From contig QNGE01000297.1 in NCBI GenBank assembly GCA_008508345.1, forward strand, positions 51,249 through 115,248: a DNA stretch of 64,000 nucleotides. The letters are read 5' to 3'. The notes under the pieces were generated by a model, which saw nothing but the letters and a program-made list of their open reading frames with translations, searched no databases and was not told where the DNA came from. Within the stretch, counting starts at the first letter, position 1, and the number at the start of each line of letters is the position of its first letter. Shown piece by piece: positions 1-11,860 of this stretch. The translations under genes were made by a program, and so were the position numbers. The DNA is from Paragonimus westermani. Lineage: Eukaryota; Platyhelminthes; Trematoda; Plagiorchiida; Troglotrematidae.

Positions 1-620
1 TTGTTGTGAATCCAAAAGGCGGACGACACAAAGGTTACTTTTTTGGAGGAACCAACACACTACTTAAGCGTCTGACCACAACAAGAAACGGAAACACTCA
101 TTTGCACACCACACTCTTCTGAGGATACTCCAGTCGCTTTAGACACAAGGTATCAGTTCCGTCGTGTAGCGAAAGCCATTATATGTCATTCTGCCCTCCA
201 ACGATCCATCCCGTATCTCTGTCGTATTTATCACGCGATTATCTCGATCCGCGATCATCTCGATCAATGCTGCTACTGAATAGTGGTGTGAGTAGTATGG
301 TGCGACCGTATCTCCTCACTACAGTAGTACTGGTCTTACTGTGTTAGATACACGGCTCTCGAACCTGTGCAATTTGGTTGTTGCTTATGGTCGGAGCTGT
401 CGCAATTGTGTTGAGTTATTTGTCGTCCTTTGCCTTACGACACAGTGTTTTGAGCCTAAGGCTTTGGTTGAGGGCACTAATAGCCTTCCTATATAGGTCT
501 GAACCTCCTTGCAGTATCCAAAACTCATACAAATCATGATCACAAAACGTAAAGCAAATAACATACTGCATCGATCACCGCGCAGGATAAACCGAGTCGC
601 CCCATCCGCTGCATAGAGTA
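1..620. other. No recognisable feature
   Basis: No open frame or repeat is recognisable here. The last part may be the untranslated or poorly conserved 5' portion of the LINE that becomes recognisable at about 740, but nothing shows this directly. Confidence 0.4.
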
Positions 621-749
621 GGGTGGATAGGCGAAATTATGCCACTGCCCAACGCTCCCCCTTTCCCTCCCCTAATGATCCCGCCAGCATGATTCCGAAG
701 AATGACAGTGCTCACCGGAGTCTCAGTAACACGATGATCAACCTGATAC

Positions 750-1760
750 ACTCTCGGAGATGTAGGACGCTCTCCGCTCGGATATGGAATGTGCGCACGC
801 TACTGGATTGATACAGCACCACAAGACGACCGGAATACCGTACCGCATGGATCGCTACGGAACTGAGTCGGTATGGTATCAATGTAGCAGTCTTGAGCGA
901 GACAAGGCTTGTAGACCAATGTAAGCTTTGAGAAACAGGTGCTGGGTATACTTTCTACTGGATAAGTTATCTATCAGATGGTGCCCGGTAGAATGGCGTC
1001 TGTTTCGCAGTCGCCCACCACATCAATGTTGTGATGATGGGTGAACCGCTGGGCATCAGCCCTCGAATCATGTCCATGCGCCTGTGAATCGGTCGTAGTA
1101 AGTGTTCTACATATGTTCGTGTTTCCGGTCCAGCTATGTGTCATATTGATGATACAAGTGACCAGTTCTGTGATCAGCTGTCCGCCACAATCCGGTCGCG
1201 CCGGTGAGTGACCAACTGTTTGTTTTGGGTGAACCGAACGTTCAAGTTGGGCGCGATTCTGTAGCCTAGCCAGAACTATTCGGACCCCATGGTATTTGGT
1301 ACAGTCAACCGGAACGGTGGCTGTCTGCTCCGCCTACGTGCTACTCATGAGATGGCCATCACAAATACTCGATTCCAGCTGTAGGCAAGCGAAATCACGA
1401 AATGGACTCACCCACGAGGCGGACATCATCACATGTTTGATTAAGTGGTTGTACGGCAGCACAAAATTCGGGAAGTGCGTATCATGTGAGTGATGCGTGG
1501 CACTGAATGCAGCACCAAACATAGACCGGTCAAAACCAAATTGTTTATTCATGTGTCTGCGAGCCTGTTTATTGTTGACCATCCGGACAACGGCAGAGGT
1601 TTGATGTCAAACGATTGGAGAAATGTGAGGTGTGGGTTGTCTTTCAACGTGCCGTTGCCGCTCATCCGTAAGACACTGAGATGATTGGTGTCGAGTGCTA
1701 GAAGCGTCCGGCCTGGTTCGACGACAGCAACAAAGCTATCTCCAATTTGGTACGAGAGAA
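750..1760 (+). pseudogene. LINE endonuclease domain remnant (first copy)
   Basis: This stretch encodes, in more than one frame, the blocks of an exonuclease-endonuclease-phosphatase fold as found at the N terminus of LINE proteins, which nicks target DNA before reverse transcription. Visible pieces include IWNVRTLLD near 785-811, GTELSRYGINVAVLSETRL at about 857-913, NGVCFAVAHH at about 990-1020, ISPRIMSMRL just before 1087, QFCDQLSATIRSR near 1163-1201, and EMAITNTRFQL-type sequence near 1350-1385. Stops such as the TGA at 1085-1087 and frame changes break it, so no protein can be made. The region from 1088 on is present a second time immediately downstream. Confidence 0.75.
1088..1760 (+). 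repeat. 673-bp tandem duplication, copy 1
   Basis: Bases 1088-1760 are repeated directly at 1761-2433, offset exactly 673. I see two differences (T/C near 1157/1830 and G/A near 1426/2099). Sequence upstream of copy 1 and downstream of copy 2 is colinear with a normal LINE, so the second unit is an insertion by tandem duplication. The boundary shares two bases (AA). There is no N at the junction. Confidence 0.95.
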
Positions 1761-2433
1761 ATCGGTCGTAGTAAGTGTTCTACATATGTTCGTGTTTCCG
1801 GTCCAGCTATGTGTCACATTGATGATACAAGTGACCAGTTCTGTGATCAGCTGTCCGCCACAATCCGGTCGCGCCGGTGAGTGACCAACTGTTTGTTTTG
1901 GGTGAACCGAACGTTCAAGTTGGGCGCGATTCTGTAGCCTAGCCAGAACTATTCGGACCCCATGGTATTTGGTACAGTCAACCGGAACGGTGGCTGTCTG
2001 CTCCGCCTACGTGCTACTCATGAGATGGCCATCACAAATACTCGATTCCAGCTGTAGGCAAGCGAAATCACGAAATGGACTCACCCACGAAGCGGACATC
2101 ATCACATGTTTGATTAAGTGGTTGTACGGCAGCACAAAATTCGGGAAGTGCGTATCATGTGAGTGATGCGTGGCACTGAATGCAGCACCAAACATAGACC
2201 GGTCAAAACCAAATTGTTTATTCATGTGTCTGCGAGCCTGTTTATTGTTGACCATCCGGACAACGGCAGAGGTTTGATGTCAAACGATTGGAGAAATGTG
2301 AGGTGTGGGTTGTCTTTCAACGTGCCGTTGCCGCTCATCCGTAAGACACTGAGATGATTGGTGTCGAGTGCTAGAAGCGTCCGGCCTGGTTCGACGACAG
2401 CAACAAAGCTATCTCCAATTTGGTACGAGAGAA
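1761..2433 (+). repeat. 673-bp tandem duplication, copy 2
   Basis: Direct repeat of 1088-1760. It repeats the C-terminal half of the LINE endonuclease and ends with the same WFDDSNKAISNLVRE-type block, after which the element continues normally (EKNALLVASTMDPDNEAKN, about 2431-2490). Near-identity means the event is recent, or is an assembly duplication of two haplotypes. Confidence 0.95.
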
Positions 2434-3575
2434 GAATGCGTTGTTAGTCGCTTCCACAATGGACCCAGACAATGAAGCGAAGAATGCTACATTCCGGAGT
2501 ATCCGTTATCAACTGGTCCAACGTGTTCATGAAATCAAGGACGACTGGTGGAGGAAGCAAAGTGAATGGATGTAGAGCTACGCCTGCCGATGAAAACATA
2601 AATAGTTCTACGCTTTGCTTAAGGCGATCTTCGGTCCATACTTCAGTCTACCAAAGCACTGGTAGGCGTGAACACTGGCTGTTGGTGCACCCAGCCAGAG
2701 GACGTTATGAAAGTCTGGCACAAACACTTTGGCAGCATTCTTAACCGTCCTACCACCATTGACCGTGTGACCGTGAGCAGCCTTCCGCAACAGACCACCA
2801 AATCTCCACTTGCTGTCGCCCCGGACATGCCAGAGGTGCAAAGAGCGATCAGACAACTGCGCAATCGACGGGCTTCAAGCAAGAAAAGTTTGTCATGCGA
2901 AATCTTAAATAATGGTGGACCAGCACGAGAACGCGCTTTGCTGTAACTGTTTCACTTCATCAAGGAGCTGGGAGAAATAAGAAGAGACTTCAAGGATGTT
3001 CTGATAGTACTTTTGTTTAAAGGTAAGTGTAGCAATCAGTGCATCGACAGCTATCAGGGCAATAGTCTACTGAGCTGCGCAGGCAAGATGCTTGCAAGGA
3101 TCCTTCTGAACCGGCTGATTGTGGACGTTTTTGAGGCCAGTGTTCCCGAAAATCATTGTAGATTCCGAGATAGTTGCAACACGACCGACCGGTGTTTGCT
3201 GCTCGACGGCTTCAACAGAAGTACCTAGAACGCAACCAACTTTTGAATGCCCTCTTCGTGGACTTCACCTAGGCGTTCGACTCCGTGATCCGCTAGACGC
3301 TGTGGATGGTAATAAATAAGTTTGGATATCTAGTTGAGTTCGCCATTTTGATTAGAGTATTGCATGTGGGCGTAAAGGCGGAGGCATAGTCGTGTGGATC
3401 TACCTCTGATGATTTTGACATTATCAGCGATGTGAAGGAGGACTGTGTCCTGGCCTCAACCTATTTGGCTTTTATTTAACTACTACGCTGAGAGTTGCTT
3501 TTCAGGACTCGACGGAGGACAGCGCTGAAACTGACTACCAGACGGATGGACGCCTACTGAGTATGTGTGTGTATG
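2434..3575 (+). pseudogene. LINE reverse transcriptase remnant
   Basis: Reverse transcriptase portion of the same LINE, broken by stops and frameshifts. Recognisable blocks in order: linker with DDWWRKQSEWM near 2540-2572; a HFGSILNRPTTIDR-type block near 2727-2768; PEVQRAIRQLRN near 2828-2870; DSYQGNSLLSCAGKMLARIL at 3049-3108, corresponding to the conserved Y-R-G-I-S-L-L segment; NALFVDFT-stop-AFDSVIR at about 3245-3290, which is RT motif A with the catalytic Asp retained and an in-frame TAG; SDVKEDCVLAS near 3430-3460, corresponding to the GVKQGCVLAPT motif; and YQTDGRLLSM near 3538-3566. The FADD motif expected further on is missing, so the copy ends or becomes unreadable here. Confidence 0.8.
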
Positions 3576-5727
3576 AGTAGTAGCCATTCAGAGCTGTCTA
3601 GCTGGAAACTCAACTCAGTAATTGTAGGTAACTGTACCACAGCCTTACCGCAACTGTTAGCCACTAAATAGGCCTCAGCTTTGCCGCCCATCGAGTTGTT
3701 TTCTGCCAATTTCCATTAGTTCTCACTGCATTTATCGCTACAGTTACGGCTTCGCTGCCAACTACCCCAGAAGAGAGCATTTTACCAGTTAGTTGAGAGG
3801 TCATATCATCAAGAAAACAGCTAACCAACTTTAATAGAGGAAAACTTGAGGTTGACTCGTGGTGGATTGCTCTCAATGTTGACTATTCCTTATTTAATCG
3901 AAGTAGGGCACAGATTTGACTTTCTGAATTTATTCATTGTTCGGGTAGGTGATTAAGTTTTATATCTGTTGAAACATTTCGGAGCTTGATTCTTCAGGTA
4001 TCTTAATCACAACCTCTGTACAGAAAAGCATCACACAGTAACGATGAGATATTCTTAAATTCTATTCACTTTGACCACATGACCATTAAATTAAGGTTTT
4101 CTTCGCTTTGCCGTCCTAACAGGCCTTCTGACTCGTTAACCACTTGGTATCACAAGCTTTTGGTGAAGAGATTGTGTGGTATGGTAACGTCTCACACCGT
4201 TCGTCCTTTAAACCACACCACAGTATACCAATTGATACCACACATTCTTGATGTGCACTATGTAGAACGTGACAGGAAGTAATTTCACTACGAGAAAACC
4301 ATGCCACCATTATGGCCGATTTGGACAGCACTCGTTTTTGCCAATCCGACGCTGTTCCATAGTCGCTTCAAAGGCAATAAGGAGAATTTGAAGGGAACAC
4401 AAATGCGTGCTATGCTGTCCTGTTAGATTCCCTTCCTAAATGACAGACGCAAGCGCAGCAATTATTTCAGTAGGCTATCACACTTCGTGCTTGGTCTCTC
4501 CAACAGCAGACATTGAACTTACTAGCTGCGGTTCTTTTTGCATTGGTGTGGTCCGGGACCTTCATTTCATACTGGTTATTAGTGTCTTATGCAAACGTGT
4601 GTATCGCCATTAGAAGTTTGTACACTTTCGTTGGTCATCCATCTTTCTCCTGGCTGTTCAAAGTCATGTGTATCTACGGACACCCATTTGTTTCAGCTCG
4701 GCACAACACTGACTTCTATTCGGCTTCACACACGTAGCAGGTGCTGCCAATTTCTCAGACCGATACAACTATGCACTTATGAGGATAGCAATCGGAGGTA
4801 GAAACACTTGTGGTTGCGCTCACCGCACATAACGAGCTTGTTCGAAGAAACCCGTTAATTTTGTATGCACACACAGGCAAATAAACTTCGGTACGTTCAA
4901 ACCTGACGTACGGTTTCTCTGGCTGTTGCATCTGTAATCACATCACTGATCTGACAAGTTCATGCAAAATCAGACACTCTGTATCTCCCTAGTAACAACC
5001 TTTGGTTGTGAATCCTTAAGTTTCTTGGCGTTAGCCGCCTGACGAGAATGCATATTGTGTGGTGCATGTCAAATGAGGATGAATCATTCGCATGAAGGTC
5101 TTTCACTGCTACTGGTCGTCCAGGCTGGTCTCCATAGGCTAATGCTTCTGCTGTAATTTGTTGGCCAATGCTTGTTGGAGCTGATTAATTCAGATGCGTT
5201 TCGTAGGAATGATTTACAAACATGGGAATGAACGGCCTAGTCAGCAATTTTGAGGTGCCGTCACGACCCAAAAATCGGACTTTGGACAAATCATAATCAT
5301 TTGGACGAATCGATCAGAATAATGGAATGCATTATGAACGTACACATATTGCTTGTTAGTACGCACTCAGTTCACTGAAGTTAGAACACCCAACAGTGAG
5401 CAAAGTTAAACCCTGTAATGATCTGCTGTTAGGAGCAGATGTTTTGTTGAATGAGGATGTTTGAACCTTTTATCCTGATTCATTACACTTGTTCATGGTC
5501 GACCGGCTGGATTCAAGTCATATCTAAATCACGAAAGATAATTTTTTCAGCGAACAGAACTGTATACAATAAATTTGCGTCTTAGTCTGGTCCAATTATA
5601 TATCAAATTAGGTTACAGTAAGCGAAGTTGCTGACCAAGAATAGAACAACAGCAGGACGATTGGATAAAACACAAGGACTATTCTGTGATTATTCTCACA
5701 AACCAGACGGGTTTTAGAAGATCACTG
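3576..5727. other. No recognisable feature
   Basis: Short chance frames only (for example 4513-4737 and 4116-4331), none with family resemblance. No tandem repeat or RNA gene seen. Confidence 0.4.
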
Positions 5728-5778
5728 TTAATTGGGGAGGGTTATTCTCACTCAGTTTGTCATTAACTGGGGAGGGTT
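5728..5778 (+). repeat. Short direct repeat, TTAAYTGGGGAGGGTT twice
   Basis: A 16-base G-rich word occurs at 5728-5743 and again at 5763-5778 (35 bases apart) with one difference. It lies just past the 3' edge of the minus-strand Penelope-like element, so it may belong to that element's terminal region. Confidence 0.6.
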
Positions 5779-5824
5779 GGGGGAAAACATCAAACTGTCA
5801 CACGGATTCAGTGTGCGTGCTTGA

Positions 5825-6175
5825 TCAAGGTAGTCCTGGGGTGCGATCGGACTTGTTTTGGACACACAAATTCGGGTGGCATAATCGGATTGCTGTTGCC
5901 TCTACCATAGACAGGATGTGCCGTTTGATCTTTCGCGAGGCAATGGCCGGAACAAGGTAGACTATACACAACACCCTGTTCGTGTCTATGTCAATCAAGT
6001 GAGCCACGATGGATGTTAATGCTGCTTGTTGTTCCGAAGCGAATCCATGTCGAGCAGTCTTTGAGAATTCTTTCCGATAAACACCTAATGGTGTGACCAG
6101 CATACGACCAATCACAGGAATAGTCAAATGAATAGATCAAAACAAGAGGCAGCATTGTTAAGCATGTTATCTTTC
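5825..6175 (-). pseudogene. Penelope-like GIY-YIG endonuclease remnant
   Basis: In Penelope-like elements the C-terminal GIY-YIG nuclease cuts target DNA. Here one frame gives DYSCDWSYAGHTIRCLSER, equivalent to the family's C-x-C-G-x-x-Y-I-G-R-T-x-R-x-L-x-E-R block with YIG changed to YAG. The open piece 5825-6127 in another frame gives TSIVAHLIDIDTNRVLC, then EATAIRLCHPNLCVQNKSD, which matches the nuclease end. The switch of frame between the two shows a frameshift near 6080-6120. Confidence 0.75.
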
Positions 6176-6689
6176 AGCCTAAGTGGCACCGTACATTTCA
6201 CTTAAAACGTTAGCGCAAGGCTTGCAACAAAGTAAGTACTATCAGTAGCATCATTTGGTCGACGTATTATCAGGCCAGCTGCTGCGTCCCCTTTAAACGC
6301 AAAGTTAAACAAACAGTTTTTCATGTCAACCGTTTTTATTGTGGCTGGCATTGGTCTCCTTTGTATGTTTCTGGCAGAAGATTATTCAGGATAGGCATTA
6401 TTGGAGACGTTATCGTGGAAAATGTTTAGCACCAGTTCTATGGTCTCCTCCTTTTGCCTTGTTAGTCGAGCCCTATTCAAGGCAAATGAACACACAGACG
6501 TGGAAGTGTAAGTACTGCCCACTCCAGGTCTTCTTCCAACACACAACTCGCAGCAACTACCTATCTGACTTGCCAGTTCGAAGATGGTATCTGTTGATTA
6601 TTTTCTTGTTCCATGGTGAACACGGTGTTCTTATAAGCCTCGTTAAAATCGGCTAAAAGCTTCCGTGAGTTTTTCGTTTTTTCACGACG

Positions 6690-7173
6690 CAGAAGACATC
6701 GTCCACATATCGTCGGTATGAACTGGGTTTTTTATAGTTTCGTTCAAATCGTTGTTCCTAAAGATGTCAGCTAACACCGGACCTGACATTGAACCCATAG
6801 CTACATAAATTTGGCGATAAAATTCACCACTGAATTAAGTCGAATATTGACAATGCCGAACAATACTAACTCATTCAGTTCCGTCACAATTAGACCGACA
6901 AAGCAGTGTTGTGTTGTCTCAACGAGGAGGATATTGGGACGAAACGTCCTAAAGTGTCGGATAGATTGAATTTTGAAATAGGGTCACCAAATTTGAATGT
7001 CTCTTAAAGTATGATTTGCTTATTAACCGGTTCCAGAATCTCCACAAGCCACTGCGAATCAGCGCGATAAGGAGGAGTATACGTGTCGCGTATTGGTCCA
7101 AGCGAAACCTCGTCCTTGACAGTCCGTACAGTCGCTGAATACGGATTCCTGTTGGACGAATGGGCTCAGACAC
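6690..7173 (-). pseudogene. Penelope-like reverse transcriptase core, broken
   Basis: The open piece 6949-7173 starts with PTGIRIQRLYGLSRTRF, matching the family's P-x-G-T-R-x-P-R-x-Y-G-L-P-K block. It continues as DQYATRILLLIALIRSGLWR, matching PLRPILS-type sequence. Downstream in another frame is AMGSMSGPVLADIF (normally A-M-G-S-P-L-S-P-V-x-A-D-I-F), then YVDD with both catalytic aspartates at about 6698-6709. The retained YVDD allows confident recognition, but at least two frame changes separate the blocks. Confidence 0.8.
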
Positions 7174-7499
7174 ACTTGCACCAATAGCGTCATTGTTTCA
7201 GTCGGCATGTACTTTTCGAGAACCCTTTTACAATCACCACTGTCTTATCTCCCACGGTTTTATTTCTCTGGAATTTTGTTTAATCCGACAATAGCCTCGT
7301 CATTTTCGTGATTTAACCATCCCAGGACTTCGAAAAGTCACTTCACCACGTTCAGGCTAGTGTGTCTTCAGTTGTTTCAACTATTCCAAGATGTGCTCGA
7401 CTGCTCGTTGGGATGGTTGTCGATCTGTTCTGCTTATGTAGGCGTCACTGCAACTGTGAGTGACCTGGTACACAACATAAAAGACAGAAGAGCTGGTAC

Positions 7500-10400
7500 A
7501 AGTTACCCACGTATTTATTAGTGCGTCTCCTGTGTATGACCTGGAATATCTTTGCGTTTCAAATGTCTTGAAAATGCGAGTGCCAAGTCCAGTTATTTTT
7601 TTGCTGTCTGACGTATTAATGAATACGTCACTCTGAACTACTGAGATAAAGATTTTACAATTTATATTCTAGCCCTCTTCTATTTTTTCATACAGTGATG
7701 AGTTCTAGTGTTATGTTTACCCAACACACTCTTTCATAAAAGTAAGCTGAACTGGGCATCACTTGTTCTTCGAGTTTGGCTGGCTTCCAATTCCTTCATC
7801 CAGAATTCTTCTAAATTTTGACATTCTTCGTGACGTGCTGGTATATGGTTGAAGCTTAACTCCTTAAACATTCTATACACCTACGTAATAAATACCCCTT
7901 ATCAAAGAATGTAGGATTAAAAGTCATTCTGAGAGTACTTAACACTGCTCTTTGCGTGCTATGTACATTGTGAATCTTGTGATCATGAAAGACGGACGTA
8001 AATCAGAAAATCTTTTCTTGCTAAACATTTTGTACGAGAATAAAAGCTGATTTTATGGCCAACATTTCGTTTTGATATGAAATAAGAAGCGAACACACTT
8101 AAAAAATTACTCTGTTTAGCTTCCAAAATAGGGTGCTGACGTCAAAGGCGTAGATGGCTTTTATGAGCAGGGTCCATTGTAGGCGGACAAAGTGAACAGA
8201 TCTTGCGAACTTAGTTTTCTGACAAGAACGTCTTAAGAGGACTGGAACGTGCAGGCTGACTGTTCATTTCTTGTCTGAATGTACCACTGTTTGAAAATGT
8301 GAACAACCAATTGTATCTTATTAATTTGTTTTGTCTTCCCATTAAAACAAAAAAACTAAAACCGTGAATGACTAGGCCAACATTTTGCACGGGTTTCCGT
8401 GGTGACCTTACAATGGTTTGTTTTTCGAGATGCCCATTTTCTAGGCGAATAAATTCTGTTATTTTGGTGTCCATGGGAAAACAAAAACATTATCTAGCTC
8501 ATTTCGTTGCTAAACGGATTGGTTAGGTATTTCATTCTTGTTACTAATAGTGGGATCGTTCAAAGTCGATTGGATGCACGTAACACACGGCTTTACTTTG
8601 CACACGTGCACCGCACGTTCTCAGTGTTGACGCCTATCTAAACCGGGCTAGGAAAATCACTCATCTGTCTGCCTAACGCTTTTATAGGTGGTTTCAATAT
8701 CAGTTCCGTAATGCCTAAGTTCCATTTTGACCACTGGTACCATTGCGCTGTTAGTGTAGCATATTTTGCGGATATGCGTGTGCATACAGGCACAACATAT
8801 CTAAAAGTACACTCGACGCGTTATGCAGCGACGGAAACGGAAAGGGTGTCATTGGACATAGGACGTGGTTGTATCTGACGCAACCTCTTTTTCAGTCACG
8901 CAATCTGCACAACCGACAGTGGGAATCCAAGGATAAAAGTTCTAGCTTATTGTCTGTGAATTGTCTGACACCCATGTACTAATCAACCTGTGACTTTATT
9001 CAGCTACATTGTGGTAACACGGCCTGACCATCAGACTGTTAGTAATCACGACTTGCAGCCTTTGACACTGAAACAAAGAAAGTTGAAGCACCGTCACAAA
9101 AGCACAGGACCGCGAAACGCAACGTTCTCTGTCATTTGCTCTGTTAGATTCGCATACCTGTTCGTAGAGATCACTAGTGGCCGTAATTAGGGCAGCGTAC
9201 AGTTAACTTCATCCTTCCGTACTACGCACGTGACCTTTTTTTGTAATGAACTGTGACAAACACATCCTTTCCACCACTCCGCATTTACTTCTCTTCATGA
9301 TAACATTGAGGATCCACATCTCTTCTACAGTAAACAATCGCCACTTGAAACAAATGCAGCTTGAGACCGTCCCCAGAACATTACAACTAATTTCAAACCT
9401 GTCGGCACCTAACGTTCACATTACCGGAAAATTTCCAGTGTTCACAAATCGACCCTTCCGCCGTGGTTAGACAATTAACTACAGTGTCCGACAAGTGAAA
9501 CATGATTACGTATCGACCCTGTACTATTATATTTCACAGGATAGATGGTTTCAACTTAGACGTTTTTTACAGGCCACTTTAAGTGTGACGTCTTCAGCGG
9601 ACCCGCTTCATTTGTCGGTCAGTAGTTGGTCGTCTCACATATGAGCCCAATATGCCATACGGATACTGAACAACCGGTGATGACTTTCATGGGGAATAAC
9701 CCTTTCGAACTTTATAGTTCAAATGATACCACTGTCTGACATTCTCTTCTATGATATTGGTCTTAAGGCCAATAAAAATATACTGAAAGTTACGGAAACC
9801 CTGACTTATCGCAGCTGGATCTCATCTAAACGAAACCGGTTAGAGAAATTTTTGCTTGTCCGCAGTGAGCAATATATTGTTCATTAAAACAAGGGAACAA
9901 GTGAATTTAGGTGCATAAAACACACGTGGAGCAAGCGGATTATTACCGAAACCCTCCAATTAAGATTTATAGGATAGCGACATTCCAAAAACACAATTTA
10001 TGACAACACAGACTGCTCTAAATGTGAGCAGGTGGTCAGTGCTGACATGATCAAAAGCCTCTCATATGCCGGCGAAAGATAAAACTTGATCCTATTTTAA
10101 AGTGAACAGCACAAAAAGCTGACCTCATTTTCCATAGTGAGATAAACTTTCCAACTATCTTTCTTTAAAGGTAACCCTAGCCTTGAATTCTGCCCATATA
10201 GTACCACTCATGAATTTGTTGCGTGAAAATTAGTAATAGTGAAGTCTATATGATTTGAATAATAGTATATAATGAAACTCATTTTCCTGTACTATCGCGA
10301 GTTCATAGGTGTGATGTTTGGCAACTTACATTGCATTGTAGCGCAATAGTGATTTCATAGCCCTCCGGTCCTACTGTTAGCGAATGGGTTGTCGTGAATT

Positions 10401-11570
10401 TATTTAAACTATAGTGATGAAGTAACCTGACAACTGTTCCCAAGCAATGGTGTAGTCAGCTGCATGGTTTTAACCTCTAGTTTGGATACCACATTGGCAA
10501 AATATCTCGCTACGTCTCTTCCATACAGTTAAGCGTAAACGAGAAAGGTTGTTTGGCGTTTAATCAATGCATTGTAATGATATCTTTCTATATAGTGTGC
10601 ACTGAAAACGCTATCTCAGCTACATAGAAATCTAAACGCAAACAAACATTTCCAACATTCTTGGCTGTCACTGCGCTTCTTGGTTTCAGGTCCACAACAA
10701 TTCTTCATCAAAAGTTTTGACGTATCATTTTCGCTCGCCTAACGAGACAGCCTGTCCAATCTGTCAGTTTGACCATAGTCCAAAAACCCCTCATAAAACA
10801 CACAAAAACTACCTTCGGTGTTTCCATTTGTAAAATGCAATCATTTTGGGAGACTGTACAGTAGCTCTCTATCAAATTTTGTGCCACTGGATAAACCATC
10901 ACCTCGACTCCCCTCGGTCAAGATGCTAGAACTAACTTTGAGTTATAGGACGATGTGGTCAGTTTCTGTAAACAATGTTCTCGTCCAAATCCGATGGTCT
11001 CTGATCATCTCATATCACTCAGAGCTTCGACCTGCTGATGTGGACATGTTCACTCACTGAATTTACTGGCCATCTGTCATTTTCCCATTTTTGTTTTGGA
11101 ATGATTGCCTTAATGGATTTTCCAAGAAATAATGAGATTTACGTAAAATTACCGGGTCTGTTGATGAACGTTACCTTATAATGTGTGAATGTCATATCCC
11201 AGATTATCTTTTACACAATTCACTCTATTAGTAGTTGGTTACACCTGTTTGTACTAATATGGACAAATTTCATCCGATGTTTCTCACTGTATCTATACCG
11301 CCATTTTACTGACAGCAAACGTTGTAATATACTAGTCGAAGTACCGTATACTGAGAAAGATTAATAAAAAACGATTTCCATGAAAATCCTCCTCCTAAAC
11401 GCAATCACAAGCTCAGGCAGTGCAGACGGGGGCAAAAAGTTCCTGACATTCTTGACAGATAGCTAGCTTTATCATAGTTGAAGCAAAGGGCACAGTTTAA
11501 AGTGGTGGGGGTTGTTAGAACGAAGCGATGTAAGCGCGTACCACTCAGTGCCATTTGAGCACTACCCACA
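7500..11570. other. No recognisable feature
   Basis: About 4 kb without family resemblance. Open pieces such as 8211-8474 (-, 87 codons), 8990-9190 (+) and 10708-10902 (-) match nothing I recognise and are of chance length. The part nearest 7500 could be unrecognised N-terminal sequence of the Penelope-like element. Confidence 0.4.
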
Positions 11571-11590
11571 CCCACGTACATTCCACGTCT

Positions 11591-11700
11591 GACTTCGTCT
11601 TTGTGCGGACTTGCCAGGTACAGCCAGTTTGAACGGGACTCGAACTTCAAACCCTTTACATTACGAGCGGAGACCCTTATCCGCTCATCCACCAAGTTAC
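11591..11700 (-). repeat. tRNA-derived SINE with hammerhead-like block
   Basis: On the minus strand, TGGTGGATGAGCGG (plus-strand 11681-11694) resembles a pol III A box, and GAAGTTCGAGTCCC (11635-11648) matches the B box consensus GGTTCGANNCC closely, at tRNA-like spacing. About 18 bases further on comes CTGGCAAGTCC, a GCACAAA loop, then AGACGAAGTC (11591-11617). This has the layout of a hammerhead core (CTGATGAG, stem II, GAAA) with decayed core bases. Fluke SINEs of the Sm-alpha type combine a tRNA head with a hammerhead ribozyme, which is the family comparison used. The ribozyme is presumably inactive. Confidence 0.55.
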
Positions 11701-11860
11701 ATGAGCACAGCTTCTGACAGGGGATTTTGTATGTACTTTAGGCAGTACTCACTTCTCACCTCACTGTTGCGGGTGGACATAGTCGATTTTGGATAACCAG
11801 TTTGTACTGGCTACGGACTCAAGGAGTCAAAATGGTGTATTCGATGTTTGATGCTCCTAG

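Larger units (their letters stand above)
640..3575 (+). mobile_element. Decayed LINE with endonuclease and RT, internally duplicated
   Basis: Successive conserved blocks of one LINE family can be read in order on the + strand, with several frameshifts and stops. In order: a WNVRTLLD-type start near 790, ALSETRL-type and GAGYTF-type endonuclease blocks (about 880-960), a block matching the AGDFNAQVG motif as LGEPNVQVG (about 1229-1255), WFDDSNKAISNLVRE (about 1713-1757 and again about 2386-2430), then the RT (2990-3570). This order fits non-LTR elements with an N-terminal apurinic-type endonuclease; the family resembles the widespread elements whose hits are often labelled craniofacial development protein 2-like. 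The exact clade (RTE-like or related) is not settled. No 3' end, tail or target-site duplication is visible, and resemblance stops near 3575, so the copy is probably 3'-truncated or decayed. Confidence 0.8.
5780..7500 (-). mobile_element. Penelope-like element remnant (RT plus GIY-YIG endonuclease)
   Basis: Reading the minus strand from about 7500 down to 5780 gives the expected order of a Penelope-like retroelement: N-terminal blocks (SLTVAVTPT near 7440-7466; NHENDEAIV near 7289-7315), the RT (GIRIQRLYGL near 7120-7150; AMGSMSGPVLADIF near 6759-6800; YRRYVDDVFCV near 6690-6720), a connector block (FNFAFKGDAAAGLI near 6268-6310), and a GIY-YIG endonuclease remnant (CDWSYAGHTIRCLSERI, roughly 6070-6120, then EATAIRLCHPNLCVQNK near 5850-5905). 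Penelope elements are the retroelements that carry this RT/GIY-YIG pair. Blocks lie in different frames with stops between them, so the copy is dead. Terminal repeats were not found. The region 7500-8500 upstream could hold more of it but was not recognisable. Confidence 0.8.

Noticed and set aside
1334..2255. Pairs of identical 65-, 82- and 64-codon frames
   Set aside because: They are the same LINE sequence read twice through the 673-bp duplication; the minus-strand 82-codon frames are antisense shadows.
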